Assembly (NCBI RefSeq): GCF_005239225.2
Contig: NC_133293.1
Coordinates: forward strand, 20,304,333-20,368,332
DNA length: 64,000 bases
Reading direction: 5' to 3'
DNA from: Populus alba
Taxonomy: Eukaryota > Streptophyta > Magnoliopsida > Malpighiales > Salicaceae
Position numbers and translations under genes: made by a program. Below are positions 44,820 through 56,249 of the stretch, piece by piece; positions within the stretch are counted from its first letter, which is position 1; the number at the start of each line of letters is the position of its first letter. Under the pieces are notes generated by a model. It did no database searches and had not been told where the DNA came from. It was given only the letters and a program-made list of their open reading frames with translations.

Positions 44820-46330
44820 TCAACGACTACCAATAACATTCATCGAATGGTGAAAGGGAACTAAAGACCAAGTGTCATTAGAACTTAAAGCCTAACGTTC
44901 AGGCTTCATAACATTGTGCCAAGTCTTATACTTGTCAATATCAGGAAAAAAAATAGGTTCAAGCGCATAAAAAGTGATAGCCTAAAAACAAAAGCTGTTA
45001 GAGGATGCCAAAAAAGTTGTTAGATATGTTGTCTTAGGCAGCCTTGAATGAAGAACCATAGGATGATGATGAATAACTGAAGGAGTAGCATAGAGATCTG
45101 AACCTAAAGGTTGTTAAAATGACTACCTTGATGCCAATTACCTTGCTTCCAACTGCTATTATTATACATATTAAAACTACGATAACCAAAACTTGTGTTG
45201 TTGATGTTTTAGTTGTTATTGATATTCTGCTAATCACCACGAAATCTCCCCCTACTAAAATGGGAGTTGAACTTGTTGTGAGATGAATCAGAGTATTGGC
45301 ATTATGCAACAAAGGCTGATGGAAGTTGGGTAGGCATTGATAGTAGAAGAGCAGTAACAACAACAGTCATAGATTGGAGGGAACTCTTATGAAAAAACTC
45401 ATAAGTAAAAAGATGGTTATGAAGATCTACATATGAAAATGGTTCGGCCTTTATGAAGAGACTAGTCATTAGGTCTTTGAACTCGCCTTGAAATCCATAT
45501 AACACATATAAATTCAAATCTGGTAGTGAAAGAGGTCAGTGAACTATTGATAATTCATCAAATAAAGCCTTTGTTTTCTGCAAATATATAGTGATCAAAT
45601 CATCACCCTGATGAAGATTTTAAAAGGAACCATGAAGTTGTACAATATGAGAGTTGGACGAAGAAGCAAATGCTTGCTTAAAAATATGTCAAACACAGTG
45701 TGAGATTTGGCATTCGACAACAAGATGCAACATATTCATAGAAAAAAAAAGAGAAAAAAGAGTGCACTTAGAATAAGTTGGTCTTATTATTTTCAACGAA
45801 TAAAAGCGGGATTAGCCTAAAGAAAAGAGTCAACGGTAACAGCCAAGTGAAAAGAGGGACACGACAAAAAAACATTAACAATTAAAAAACACCTTATCCA
45901 AGCAGATACAACTTCATCTATATTTGTCAATAAAGATAATTGGTATTCATGAGCTTCAAGGAGATAACATGTTGATTGTTAAAGAGAGGAAGAATTGTTG
46001 TAAATAAAGAGTCTGAAACAATATTAGTACCAGGAGGAGAAGATGCATTGTTTATAGCAGAGAAAGAGAGTGACGTTTGCACTGCATGTGTAGTTGTAGA
46101 TGACAACATCTGGTTTATGTGGGGAGGTTGTGTCTAGTTTGTAACAATAGCAACGAAAATAACATGAGGATCTATTAATTAAAAAAAGATTTTAATATGT
46201 TTTAGGGCTATAATACCAAGTTAAGAATAATAGGAGACTTGACCAATTAGTTAGCCATCATTTTTTATTTATATATGTAGAGCAGCGTACAATAGTTAGT
46301 GTAGAGATTATAACACACAATTAACCTATA

Positions 46331-47269
46331 CACATTATAAATAGAATTACGATAATATATATCCTATAAAATACAAACAAGTTGTACTTTATCTTATGGA
46401 AATTAAGGTTACATGTGGTGGCATGGTTAGATATATCAAAACAATATTGTTTTTTTTTATAAAAAAAAAAACAAATTAAACAATCAAATTGGATTTTGAC
46501 CGAATCGCTTGAATTTTACTAGCAAACTCCTTCTCGGTTGTTTTGAAATCAACCTCGATAAAGTTTGCGGCAAGGTTGGATTTTAATAACATTGATTTAA
46601 ACTATGATAATGGAGATAGCTTTTTTAAATAGGAACAGTCTTTACTTACCAGTTAATACCTGAAGCATTCATCTTTTCGCTGGAGCAACCAGACAAATTT
46701 GTCCCCATGAACATATATATTTAATTAATTAGTAAGCTGGGCACATTAGCAATTAAGCTTGTTATTTAAAGTTAATTTGATCTTAATAAATAGTCTAAAG
46801 CTACGATTTATATATATTATTATCCTCTCATCAATTTCCGATATTGTTCTTGATTTTTCTTTTCGTGAACAACAGAAAAGATTTGTAGTCAAATCAGCAC
46901 AAAGCAAGAACAAATCATGGTAGTTGGATTTTCATTTACGGCAAGCTTCATCAGTACTGAGAGTTGATAAAGCAAAGCATCAAATAATTTAGCACTTAAA
47001 TGATAGTTTATCCTGTCTTTATATATGCTATAGCTACAAGTGCTAAAACACATCGACTTCAACTTCTTGAAAGTCCAATTTACTGTAAATAATTCTTTTT
47101 TTAGTCAATCATATGATTTTAAAAGAAGCACCTCTCACTCATACATTTAAAGTTTTAAAAAAATCCGATAAGTGAGTAAACTTTCTTAATTATTAAACTA
47201 ATTCTTTGAGATTAAATAACAAAACAATAATATAATAGAGAAATTTAACTTGTCATCTAAAAGACTATT
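46331..47269. other. AT-rich spacer
   Basis: No gene seen. It may include the outer part of the 5' LTR of the decayed copia element, whose edge could not be fixed. Confidence 0.5.
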
Positions 47270-47385
47270 TGGAAATATAAATGAGGTTATTTTTTGAAGT
47301 ATTTTTTATTTATAAATATATTAAAATAATTTTTTTTAATTATTTTTTATATTAGTGAATTAAAATGAACTAAAAATATCAATAG
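47270..47385 (+). repeat. AT-rich fold-back repeat, copy 6 (partial)
   Basis: TTTTTTGAAGTATTTTTTAT and ATATATTAAAATAATTTT core; the right half is missing or diverged. Confidence 0.45.
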
Positions 47386-49545
47386 TACGGTACTGAAATC
47401 AAACAGAAATATCTTTTCATTGTAAGAAAAATATCTGACGATTCTGTAGTCCTGTTTTCTCCTTTGAATGGCTTAATTTGACAATACTATGCAGAGACTA
47501 GCAATTAGTGATAAGATTAGCATTTAAGCAATATATCAACCACACATCATGACCTCCTTATCATTATCCCCTCACTCCGCCGCAATGACAACACTAATAA
47601 TAATGTTTATAATTATAATCACTAATATGATTATTCTCATAATTAAAATTTATAATATATGATTTTCTCATCATCCCTCTTGTCATGATTACCATCATTG
47701 TACTTGTTATCATACTATATATTGAAAACAATCCAGTATCGATCACGTTAATCATGACGTCTTATCTTCGTAATGCTTACCAGGCAACTCGTAATTATGA
47801 TATGGACTTTAATTCCTTTAACTAGGAGCATACTATAAAGACAAATCTTTTGATCCCTGAGATTAATTTGATATATATGCCTGCGACCTTGTAGCGAAAT
47901 ATACTTTTGATCATAGGTATCGATCCTAATCTATTATAATCTTATTAACCCATGTATAGTTAAATTATCCTGTGTTTATTCCAAACTATTATTGTTTTAA
48001 ATTTAAAATAAATTAATTAAATAAGCATTGTTTCTTATCATTTAAAAATAAATAAATAAATAAATAAATACAATAACATTGTTTTAGAAAAAAAAATTAA
48101 AAATATATTATTAAAATTAATTTGATTTTATCTCACTTGAGTTTAATTAAATTACGAGTTAACTTGTCAGGTCATCTAACCTGTATAATTATATAAAAAA
48201 AATAAAAAAAGAGAAAATTACAGCATTGAATAGGTGCCTTTACCGCATCTCCATCTCATATTTCTCGTTAATCTCATTATATTCCAGACACATTAATTAA
48301 TAGCTAGGTTGTCTTCCATGTTTCATGATGATTTTGTCTTTTTTACATAAATTAACAGAAACTAAGCCTCCAGGGGAAATCAACGTAGCATTTTTAATTT
48401 TTTATTTCACTGATAATCCTCTCACAAATCATTCATGGAATGGAATAATAGTTTTTTAAAAATATTTTAGTTTAGCACTCAAATTTTTTTTACACAATTG
48501 AGTCATCTAGAGTTCAAATTAGCACTCGATTATATATTTTTTAAAAGAAAAAGTTGGGTTGAAAAACAAAAAATTATAGTGCCAAAAATAGATAAAAACA
48601 GTTAGCTTCTTTGAAATTTGTTTGGAAACTTCATTTTAGTTTTCTTATTTTTTTAGCAATTATATAATTGATTTTTTTAATTTGTCAAAATTCAATTTTA
48701 ATACCCCACTTTATTTTTCTTATTTTTTAGTCTTTTTTTTTTTGTTAGAGAAGAGAAAGGCTCACTAGATTCCAACATAGAAAGAAAAACTTGTCGTTTT
48801 CAATGATTGCATCCATAAAAATAATTGATTTTTATATCAATGTATTTTATTTCACAAGAAAAGTTTAACTTAAGTGTTTTTTTTCCTTCTCCTTGCTTGA
48901 TAAGATAGATTTGACAATGAGAATAATTTTGAATTACAACTAATTTTGGTTTTTTGAGTTATTTATGTTTTTTTTATGGCCGGATAGGTTTGTCACAAGG
49001 TGTTATGGGTCAACATATTGGGTAGCCAAATGGGTTTTTAATTGAGAAAAAACAAACTTTTGATTTTCTAGTGACCCCTGATCACCAGAATCTGCATAAA
49101 AAAAAATGAGACGAACAAAATGTCATTTATGCCTTTAAAAAATAAAATAAGACAATCCCAGTTGCGCGGGCCGGGCTGAAATCCACTTAGTTTTTTTAAA
49201 AAAAAATTAAATATTAATTTTTATTAATTTTATCCTTCAACAGTTAATAAATTTAGAATTAAATTTTTTAATTTTTTTTTTCTAGATTATCCCCATAAAT
49301 TTTGTCCATCAACTAATGTTAAATGAGATAAATTAAATGTTTTCCATCTCAATATTAAATAAAAATATTGTTCAATTTATGATTAAAAATCTCTTCTATT
49401 TTTTTAAAGACCTGTCATCAATAGCAGAATATTTTTTTGTTTTTCTACTTTTCTAAAACAAAAATAAAAAAAATCTGCTCTCACCCGCGGAACAGCGTGT
49501 ACAAATGAACTAGGTGGTCACAAACCTTTGGGGGATCAGGCATCG

Positions 49546-49586
<41 letters not shown>

Positions 49587-50577
49587 CCTCTTACCTTGCA
49601 GGATAAGCTCCGCAATAAATTGCCACGGAAAATTTGAGAGAAACATGCAAAATGTGAGGTGCAGATTCCTTATTTCAAGCACCAATTACAATCCCACCAA
49701 CCAAAAAACACAAAGTCATGTGAAGCTTGCAAGAAAACTGTGGTTCTTGGTTTTTAATTATTATGTAATGTAGCATCAAAGTATTAATATAACTGATCAA
49801 AACGTGGCTGATCATTGGATGCTTCATTATTTTGATTACGTCGTCAACCTGTCATCAAAGGTTCGATGTCTTGCGTGTTATTACGTGTGATGACATTATT
49901 ATTTTTTATAATTATTTGGATTTCAATAATCAGAATTAATATTCCAGCAGGAGTTGTTCCAAACTTCTCTGTCCCATTAGCATCTAATTAAACATAGTCT
50001 TGGATTAAAGTAATGAAAAAACTATTCTGATTTGTGGGAGATTAGGGAAGAATACAGGTAAGATTGTCGGTAGTTCCACTCTCGAGAAATATTCTGCTGG
50101 ATCGCCCTTCTGAACTCAATTAGAACACCGTAAATTCTCTCTCTAGATCAATTGAAAATACAAGAATTGATCTATCTAATCTAGTTTTATAATTAATGAT
50201 GGAGGACAAGTATAAGAAAACCCTTTTAACTTCTAGTTCTATGGGTTTATGCACCAAAGCCAAAGCAACAAAAGATTGTTGTTAATTTTCTCTAAATCTT
50301 TTCCTGTCTTTCAACGACTAATTAAATTGATAATTTCTTCGATGAGATGTAGAGAACCATTTGTTTTCCTTGAACAACAATGAAAAAAGAAAATTATTTT
50401 TGGAGTAAGGAAAAAAAAAAACTTTCACCTTTTGATGTTCTTCTGGATGAACTATAAAGTGAAGTGGAACTTACTTGTATACATACATTTGAATCATCTT
50501 GTCCTTTAAGGTTTTTTAAGAGCTGATTCTTTATTTTTTCTTTTTACTTTACAAAGAGTTAAGGGTGTATTTGTTTC
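47386..50577. other. AT-rich spacer with microsatellite and repeat remnants
   Basis: Includes an AAAT run (48047-48068), a CT microsatellite (49550-49581), and a GTTGCGCGGGCCGGGC segment near 49160-49180, a short GC-rich block in AT-rich surroundings. No coding sequence is supported. Confidence 0.5.
49550..49581. repeat. (CT)n microsatellite
   Basis: About 16 perfect CT units; the open frame starting at 49528 that runs through it is not credible. Confidence 0.92.
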
Positions 50578-50750
50578 TAAGGAGCTAGCGTGGTGGTAAC
50601 TAGCTTGAAATCTGCACAGTAGGTCTCGAATTCGAGTCAAGACGTGTATTTCTTGTAAGAGCCTGAGACAGTCGGGATTTTACTCACTCATTTGGGCCTA
50701 CAAAGTGCGTTTTTTAGAAGTGGGGTTTTCAAGAATCCAAAAAAAAAAAA
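50578..50750 (+). mobile_element. Probable tRNA-derived SINE
   Basis: About 170 bp starting GGAGCTAGCGTGGTGGTAAC, with a box-A-like TAGCGTGGTGG and, about 35 bp on, a box-B-like GGTCTCGAATTCGAGTC, then a non-tRNA body and a 12-base poly(A) tail. This is the layout of RNA polymerase III SINEs, which are abundant in Salicaceae. Target duplications are not clear (GTGTATTTG upstream, TGTATAAAC downstream). Confidence 0.6.
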
Positions 50751-50754
50751 TGTA

Positions 50755-50940
50755 TAAACTTTTGTAGTTCAACATATTTTTTCAAAATATTTTTCATTTA
50801 AAATATATATTAAAACTATGTTTATTAAGTGTTTTTTTATGATTTTGATGTGTTAATATTTAAAATAAATAAAATATCATTTAAAATATTTTAAACTAAA
50901 ACATATCATTTACCATATTATTATTAAAAACACACCAAGT
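50755..50940 (+). repeat. AT-rich fold-back repeat, copy 7
   Basis: TCAAAATATTTTTCATTTAAAA...TATTAAAACTATGTTTATTAAG...GATTTTGATGTGTTAATATT...AAATATTTTAAACTAAAAC; directly follows the SINE tail. Confidence 0.5.
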
Positions 50941-52477
50941 ATATTCTTGATTAGTCTTGGTTTAACCTTGTTGTATTCGTGAACAAGTTTATGTGATAAT
51001 TAAAACACAAATGACATAGCTAATTTGGATATACTATGATATAGAATCATACTTGGTGAAAACATGGATTTTTTAACAAAGAGTTAAGTCTCTTCTCGAT
51101 TAGCCTTGGATTATCCATGTATTGGAGAACAAATCCATGTGATAATCAAGACACATGTCATAGCGACAACATTGGTTTTTTTTTTAATTGATCAGCAACC
51201 TGGTTGTTCGAGCCAAACCGATAAATGGGTGCCACATGTTCACTTACCATGCCTCGTTCAAGGGCTATGATTATGAATACCGCGTGACCATCTAGTTACA
51301 TATGATGTCTTCAATTCGGCTATGTGTGCCTTATTCGTGGCCAACAACCTAGTACTACTTTAGCCTCCATGACCAATCACTTCCTTTCCTTTACTCTTCC
51401 TTTTCCTTTTTCTTTTATTTTATTTTCTTTCTTTTTTTCACTTTCTTTAGATACCCGCACCTTTTCTTTTGATTAACGGTTTTATAGGTGGCTGACATTT
51501 CAATCAGTTACTTGTCATTTAAAGTTCTTTTGGATCATAGTAATTTGGTTTCTTCCGAGGAAAGAAGATATTTGCTAATGCACAAATCTAACTAATAGGA
51601 AGGTGGCTAGAATTTGACAAGAAGATATATACGTAATTTTTTCATTTATTTATTAAGACACTGTGATGTTTAGGCAAATTATCAAGAATGTCTTAACCAA
51701 TTTTGTATTAAGATGTTCAATGGTAACATGAGCAAAAGATTGATGGAAACTAAACTCCATTGCCATACATAGGTAGAAGTAATGGAGGATTACTAGAATT
51801 TTTCCATCTTCCCAAATCTCTCTTGAGAATTTAAAAATCTAGGAGTTTTCGATGAAACTTTCTAATCATAAATCGTTAAGAAAATTGTTTTTTATAAATT
51901 TGTTTTTATACTATTTATTTTTTTATAAATTTTTTTAAAAAATATATATGTATATATTTAATTGAACATATACCGACAACTAAATCAATTATATATTAAG
52001 TTTAATCATCAACGCACATGGCTCATGTGAATAATTTTGATTAATTCACATGATTATCTTCTTGTTTATTAAAACATGACTTGATAATGATGATTCTTTA
52101 TCTTGTCGGGTATCGCCTGAATGAATAGGCATATTAGATGTAATAATATTAGGTATTCATTAAATCGGCATTAAGGAAGGGAAAGTTGATGGAGACATCT
52201 TAATTGTAAAGTAATCACCTTAGTTAATCACTTGGTTAATTAACCTTAGCCCTTTTCGAAACCGAGGAATGCCTTGTTAAGGTGGCTAATAGTGGTTTAT
52301 AGCCTCAATACAGTGGGCATATTTAACACTTAAATAATTACTCGCTAAATTTGTCATCATCTGAATCTTTGGATGCATTCCCTAAATCTGCTTGGTCCCA
52401 CCCTGGCACCTTGGAAAGAGAGAGAACTGCATTTTTTATTGGTAGCTAGAGGAAAGTTTTATTAACTAATAATCTAA
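50941..52477. other. Spacer without a supported gene
   Basis: Two related blocks, GATTAGTCTTGGTTTAACCTTGTTGTATTCGTGAACAA (50950s) and GATTAGCCTTGGATTATCCATGTATTGGAGAACAA (51098 on), form a local imperfect duplication about 150 bp apart. Nothing else stands out. Confidence 0.5.
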
Positions 52478-53500
52478 ATGGCGTGGGGAAAGTACTGTAG
52501 CTTTCCCACGCCACATGCTTCTTCTTTCTTTTTTTCGTTTTTTTTTTTTTTGGTTTTTTTTTTTTTTTTTTTGTTCTTTAGATGTTTTTTTTTTAAGATT
52601 TTCTTTTTTTTGTGTGTTTTTTTAAAAGTTTTGAATTATGATGAGGAAAGTACTGTAGCCTTTCTTTTTTTTGTTTAATTTTTTTGTCTTTAGATGTTTT
52701 TTTTTTCAAAGATTGTCTTTTTTTTATGTGTGTTTTTTTTTTCAAAATTATCTTTGTTTATTTTTTTTAATATTAAACTGGTTGAAAATTTTTTTTTTAG
52801 TTTGTTTTCTTAAAAATATTATGAATTAATATGCTTTTTATAAAATTTTTTTTCTTTTTTTTAAATGGTCTTTGTGATTTTACTTCATAGTTTTTTTAAA
52901 ACATTGTTGATTGTTACAATGTTTCCATATGATTTTTGTTTTTCTATAATGTTTTTCCACATGTATTTTTATCTTTGTCGATTTTTTTTTAATGCTAGTT
53001 GAGAATTTCAACATTGTTTTTTTTTTCTATTTTTTTTTCAACTTTTTTTGAGAATTTTTCTTTATAGTTATTTTTTCTTTAAAATATTGTGGATTGCTTG
53101 TTTTTTATATTTTTCTTTTTTATGATTTTTTTAAATTATCTTTGTCAATTTTTTTTTCTTATTGAGCTGGTTTAAAATTTTTGGTTTCATAGTTTTTTTT
53201 TTAAAAAAAAAACATTGTAATTACTACAGTGTTCCACCACATAATTTTTTTCAAAAATTATCTTTATCGATTTTATTATTTTTAATATTGAGCTGGTTGA
53301 GAATTACAATTACAAATTTGCTCATGAAACACTATAGATAGCTACAGTATTTCCCTGCATGTTTTATTTTTCTTTTCGGTTTTTTTTGTTATAATTGTTT
53401 CCAAAAAAATTTTTGTTAATTTAATTTTTTAAATATTAATCTGGTTAAGAATTTAGTTTTTGTTTTTTTTCTTGAAAAATTATGGTTTCTTCATATATTT
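52478..53500. repeat. T-rich degenerate tandem repeat array
   Basis: About 1 kb of extreme T bias on the + strand with recurring blocks at irregular spacing: a TACTGTAG/CTACAGT core next to TTTCCCxCxCATG (near 52490, 52650, 53225 and 53340), AAATTATCTTTGTCGATTTTTTTT and AATATTGAGCTGGTTGAGAATTT (near 52745, 52970, 53145, 53260 and 53415). This reads as five or more decayed copies of a roughly 120-240-bp unit. The open frame at 52478-52678 is a phenylalanine-rich artefact of it. Confidence 0.65.
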
Positions 53501-54340
53501 TTTTTACAAGCCTACAATAACGCACAAACATGTCACAAACCCGTGGTAACGAACATGACATCTTGATTAAAATAAAACAAAGGCTTAGAAATTTTTTTAA
53601 TTTTAAAAAAAAAAAATGAACAAAAAAACATAAAAAATCACCAAAAAATATGTTTATTAATATGATCCTTGGAAGACCATTACTTTCCCCATTTCCTTAC
53701 GGATAAGGTCACATTTTCTCCACCGTGTTGCTTCTTCACCACCACATATGTATTTGACTTTTCACTGTGGTGGCGATCTTAGTTTTTTTTTTTTTTTAAT
53801 CAAAAAATACTAAAATTCTCATTTTTTGGACCAGGCATATCCTTTTTTTTACAAGAGATCTCAAGTTCGAAATTCTCAAAAAAAAAAAAATTGAAAAGGG
53901 CATGAATGAAAGAAAGATTTCAATTTTTCTATTTCACCTTCTTTATCTGATTTAAGGAGAAAATTGAGGACATTTTCTCCACTTAAAATCGCCCAAATTT
54001 GATGAAAAATAAACACAGAAAAAAATTGAATGAAAAAATAATCACAGGATACTAAAATGATATTGGGAGTATAGAAAGATTAATGGTTTCAGAAACCCAT
54101 TTTTATTATATTATTACCTCGAGAAAACTGGAAGATAAAAAACACAAAAAGGGGGGGGGGGGACAACATCTCCCTTCATTTTCTTGCTATTATTGTTCCT
54201 CTGTTTTCTTTAACTTTTTTTGGGCTGGACTAGACTTCTCTCATATGACCTCACTTAGGCTCTTAGGTTTGTTTGGAGTGGGCCTGATTTGGGCTTCGTA
54301 TTGAACATCTTTTTTAAAATAAGTCCATTTTTCTTAATTA
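53501..54340. other. Spacer with homopolymer runs
   Basis: Includes a G12 run at 54151-54162 and several poly(T)/poly(A) runs. No gene supported. Confidence 0.55.
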
Positions 54341-54342
54341 GG

Positions 54343-54446
54343 CTTTCATCATCTCATTAGATTTTCATGGGCTAGCAACAGCAATCTGACCGAAATTTGG
54401 GCCTTCATCATCTCATTATATTTTCATGGGCTAGCAACAGCAATTA
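54343..54446. repeat. 69-bp-period tandem duplication
   Basis: The block TTCATCATCTCATTA followed by TTTTCATGGGCTAGCAACAG occurs at 54345 and again at 54414 with one or two mismatches. Confidence 0.85.
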
Positions 54447-54699
54447 GAAGTTTGCACTATATATCATATGTTAATGTTTTATCCTCGAAACTTTATTTTT
54501 CGATAATAAAGAATGTTTTTGAGTCAATTCATGTATCAAGGCTAATCTATGAATAGGTTAACTCAAGGCCTTAAATAATCAAGGAAAAAATTAAATCTTT
54601 TTTAACATAACATCAACAAATCAATTTCAACTGGCTTTATTTGTTTGGATTTATGAGATATTGACATGTGTGGTTTATTGATCTCGCTAGACAAATTTA
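54447..54699. other. AT-rich spacer
   Basis: Nothing recognisable. Confidence 0.5.
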
Positions 54700-54845
54700 A
54701 TATTTAAACTTGTTTTTTTTATTTTTTTCAAGATAAAAAATAATAATTAAAGTGATTTTTTTTTAATTTGTTTTATGATTTTAATGTTTTAATATATATA
54801 TATATATATATAATGTTTTTTAATTAAAAAAATATTGCAGCACCC
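54700..54845 (-). repeat. AT-rich fold-back repeat, copy 8
   Basis: Reverse orientation copy with GATTTTAATGTTTTAATATA and TTTTTAATTAAAAAAATATT, a TA run at 54793-54812 in its centre, ending at GCACCCATTAGCAAACAC. Confidence 0.45.
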
Positions 54846-55871
54846 ATTAGCAAACACTTGAAGGTGTCGTTGAGATATGTAAATCTTAAAAGTGTTTTTA
54901 TTGATAGATTTGCTTGTTGAAATGTTGTACCTGGCGACTACTCAAGCTAGACAGGTCAGGAGACAAACGTGTAAAGAGAAGCTGTCGAAGCAGGTTACTT
55001 TGCTAGCTTTGACCGATCAAAAGATCATAATCCTACACCCACGTGTCCCAATGGAATGCTTCCATGTGTGATATTAGAAGACACCTGGCATTGACTTCAA
55101 GACCCCAACAGTGTTGTTAATAGTTGTCGGTTGCTGCTAGATTTCTCACAGCATCACAGATTCACAATCCTCGTAGTATTAATTACTCTCTCATTATAAA
55201 CTTCAATCCTTCTGTTGGATTTTGAGACAGAGGGCAACAAAAAATATTTAAAAATGTTTAATTATTCAAAATATGGACAAATTTCCCAAAATGGTGGTGA
55301 TTTATTTAAATTAATCCCTTGAGATGTTTAATTAGATATTCTAAAGATAAATCAATGATTCAATCATTCACTAGTTGAGATATTCTTAGATTAACTTTCG
55401 AGCACCAAGATTAATTAAGTGATTTTTTAAAAGATTAATATATTTAGTGAATTCGTGTATCCACGATCGATAAATTTCTTTCTACAAATAAAATTAATTT
55501 CCTTGCCCCATTTCAATTCAGTTGAATTTACGTACGGATACATTGATTTGATCTTGTACGTATGTATAGGGTTGTATAACCTTGAATTAATTGTTGATAA
55601 TTTAAGGAGTAGAAATGCAAAAGAATTTGACTTTGAAGAGAAAGGAAGGGGGAGTAATGAAGAGCACGGGCATCCTCCGTTGCATGGTCAGAAAGTGCTT
55701 CAATTACCCAACTCACTACACCGATCAAGCAGTAGTCCTATTAGGACCAGCATTGTTTGCTTTGCTAGCTAGCTATGAGTTGGTCATATCTATATCTTCA
55801 TCTCCTTCACGAGCTAGCAAATTTAAAGCATCCTCACCGTTCCTGATCTTGAAACCTTACAGATAAAACCC
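54846..55871. other. Spacer upstream of the IDA-like peptide gene
   Basis: The last few hundred bases are promoter territory and contain CACGTG-like (CCACGTGTCCC near 55040) and CTAGCTAGCTA motifs. Open frames at 55455-55866 overlap in different frames and match no family. Confidence 0.45.
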
Positions 55872-55879
55872 TATATAAA
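55872..55879 (+). promoter_or_regulatory. TATA box of the IDA-like peptide gene
   Basis: TATATAAA in the context CCCTATATAAACACC, 60 bp upstream of the ATG at 55932, implying a leader of about 30 nt. Confidence 0.8.
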
Positions 55880-55931
55880 CACCTCAGGCCTCACCCTCTG
55901 GACTCGAAACAACACATAAAGCTAGCCCAAG

Positions 55932-56249
55932 ATGTCTGGCACTACTACTCTTTTCTTCATGGCTTTCTTCTACCTTGTCCTCCTCCTATCGCCACCAGAA
56001 ATGTCGACGGGCACGGATTCCATGGCTGGAGTTGTGGCGGCTACACGGCCATTGGAAACGAAGTCTCCAAATTACGAGACCTTGAAGCCGAAAACAAAAC
56101 GCGGGCAGCGAGATCAGTTCCATGGTGGAGAGGTGGAGAATTGCTTGCCAAAAGGATTCCACCATAATTCTGCCCCTAGCCGATACATAAATTATCAACC
56201 TCTCGGTTCAACCATGTGTGCCGCAAGCAAACATGCTGATGCACCATGA
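55932..56249 (+). CDS. Small secreted peptide precursor, IDA-like (IDL6/7 type)
   Basis: Single exon, 105 residues. Residues 1-25 or so are a signal peptide (hydrophobic FFMAFFYLVLLL core). A basic variable region follows, with KPKTKRGQR as a possible processing zone. Near the C-terminus (about residues 70-90) lies CLPKGFHHNSAPSRYIN. This matches the extended PIP core of the INFLORESCENCE DEFICIENT IN ABSCISSION family in the LPKG, SAPS, basic residue and N positions, but lacks the usual proline-rich centre and is one residue shorter. A tail (YQPLGST) follows, as in IDL6/IDL7 types. IDA/IDL peptides signal through HAESA-like receptor kinases in abscission, root emergence and stress. Small single-exon genes with this layout are the rule. 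The family call is good but not certain. Confidence 0.65.
   Translation: MSGTTTLFFMAFFYLVLLLSPPEMSTGTDSMAGVVAATRPLETKSPNYETLKPKTKRGQRDQFHGGEVENCLPKGFHHNSAPSRYINYQPLGSTMCAASKHADAP

Larger units (their letters stand above)
43150..46330 (-). mobile_element. Decayed Ty1/copia retrotransposon with internal deletion
   Basis: In minus-strand order it has a PBS-like TGGTATTATAGC near 46205-46216 next to what should be the 5' LTR (from about 46218), gag remnants (about 46110-45050), RT (about 44930-44050) and RNase H (about 43980-43150). RT blocks are clear: SNDTWSLVPFHHSMNVIGSR, YKARLITRGFTWHEGIDYFE and [14 protein letters not shown]. RNase H shows MLWCDNLGATYL and HTKYMEVDYYFIHDR. Gag passes almost straight into RT, so protease and integrase are missing. 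There are many stops, an (AAT)n expansion inside RT and an unrelated 240-bp segment inside RNase H. A 3' LTR was not found. It is a different family from the element at 3860. Confidence 0.85.

Noticed and set aside
52478..52678. Phenylalanine-rich frame
   Set aside because: Artefact of the T-rich repeat array.
53821..53900. Possible second SINE end (AAGTTCGAAATTCTC then poly(A))
   Set aside because: Has only a box-B-like piece and a poly(A) run; no box A or body could be found.
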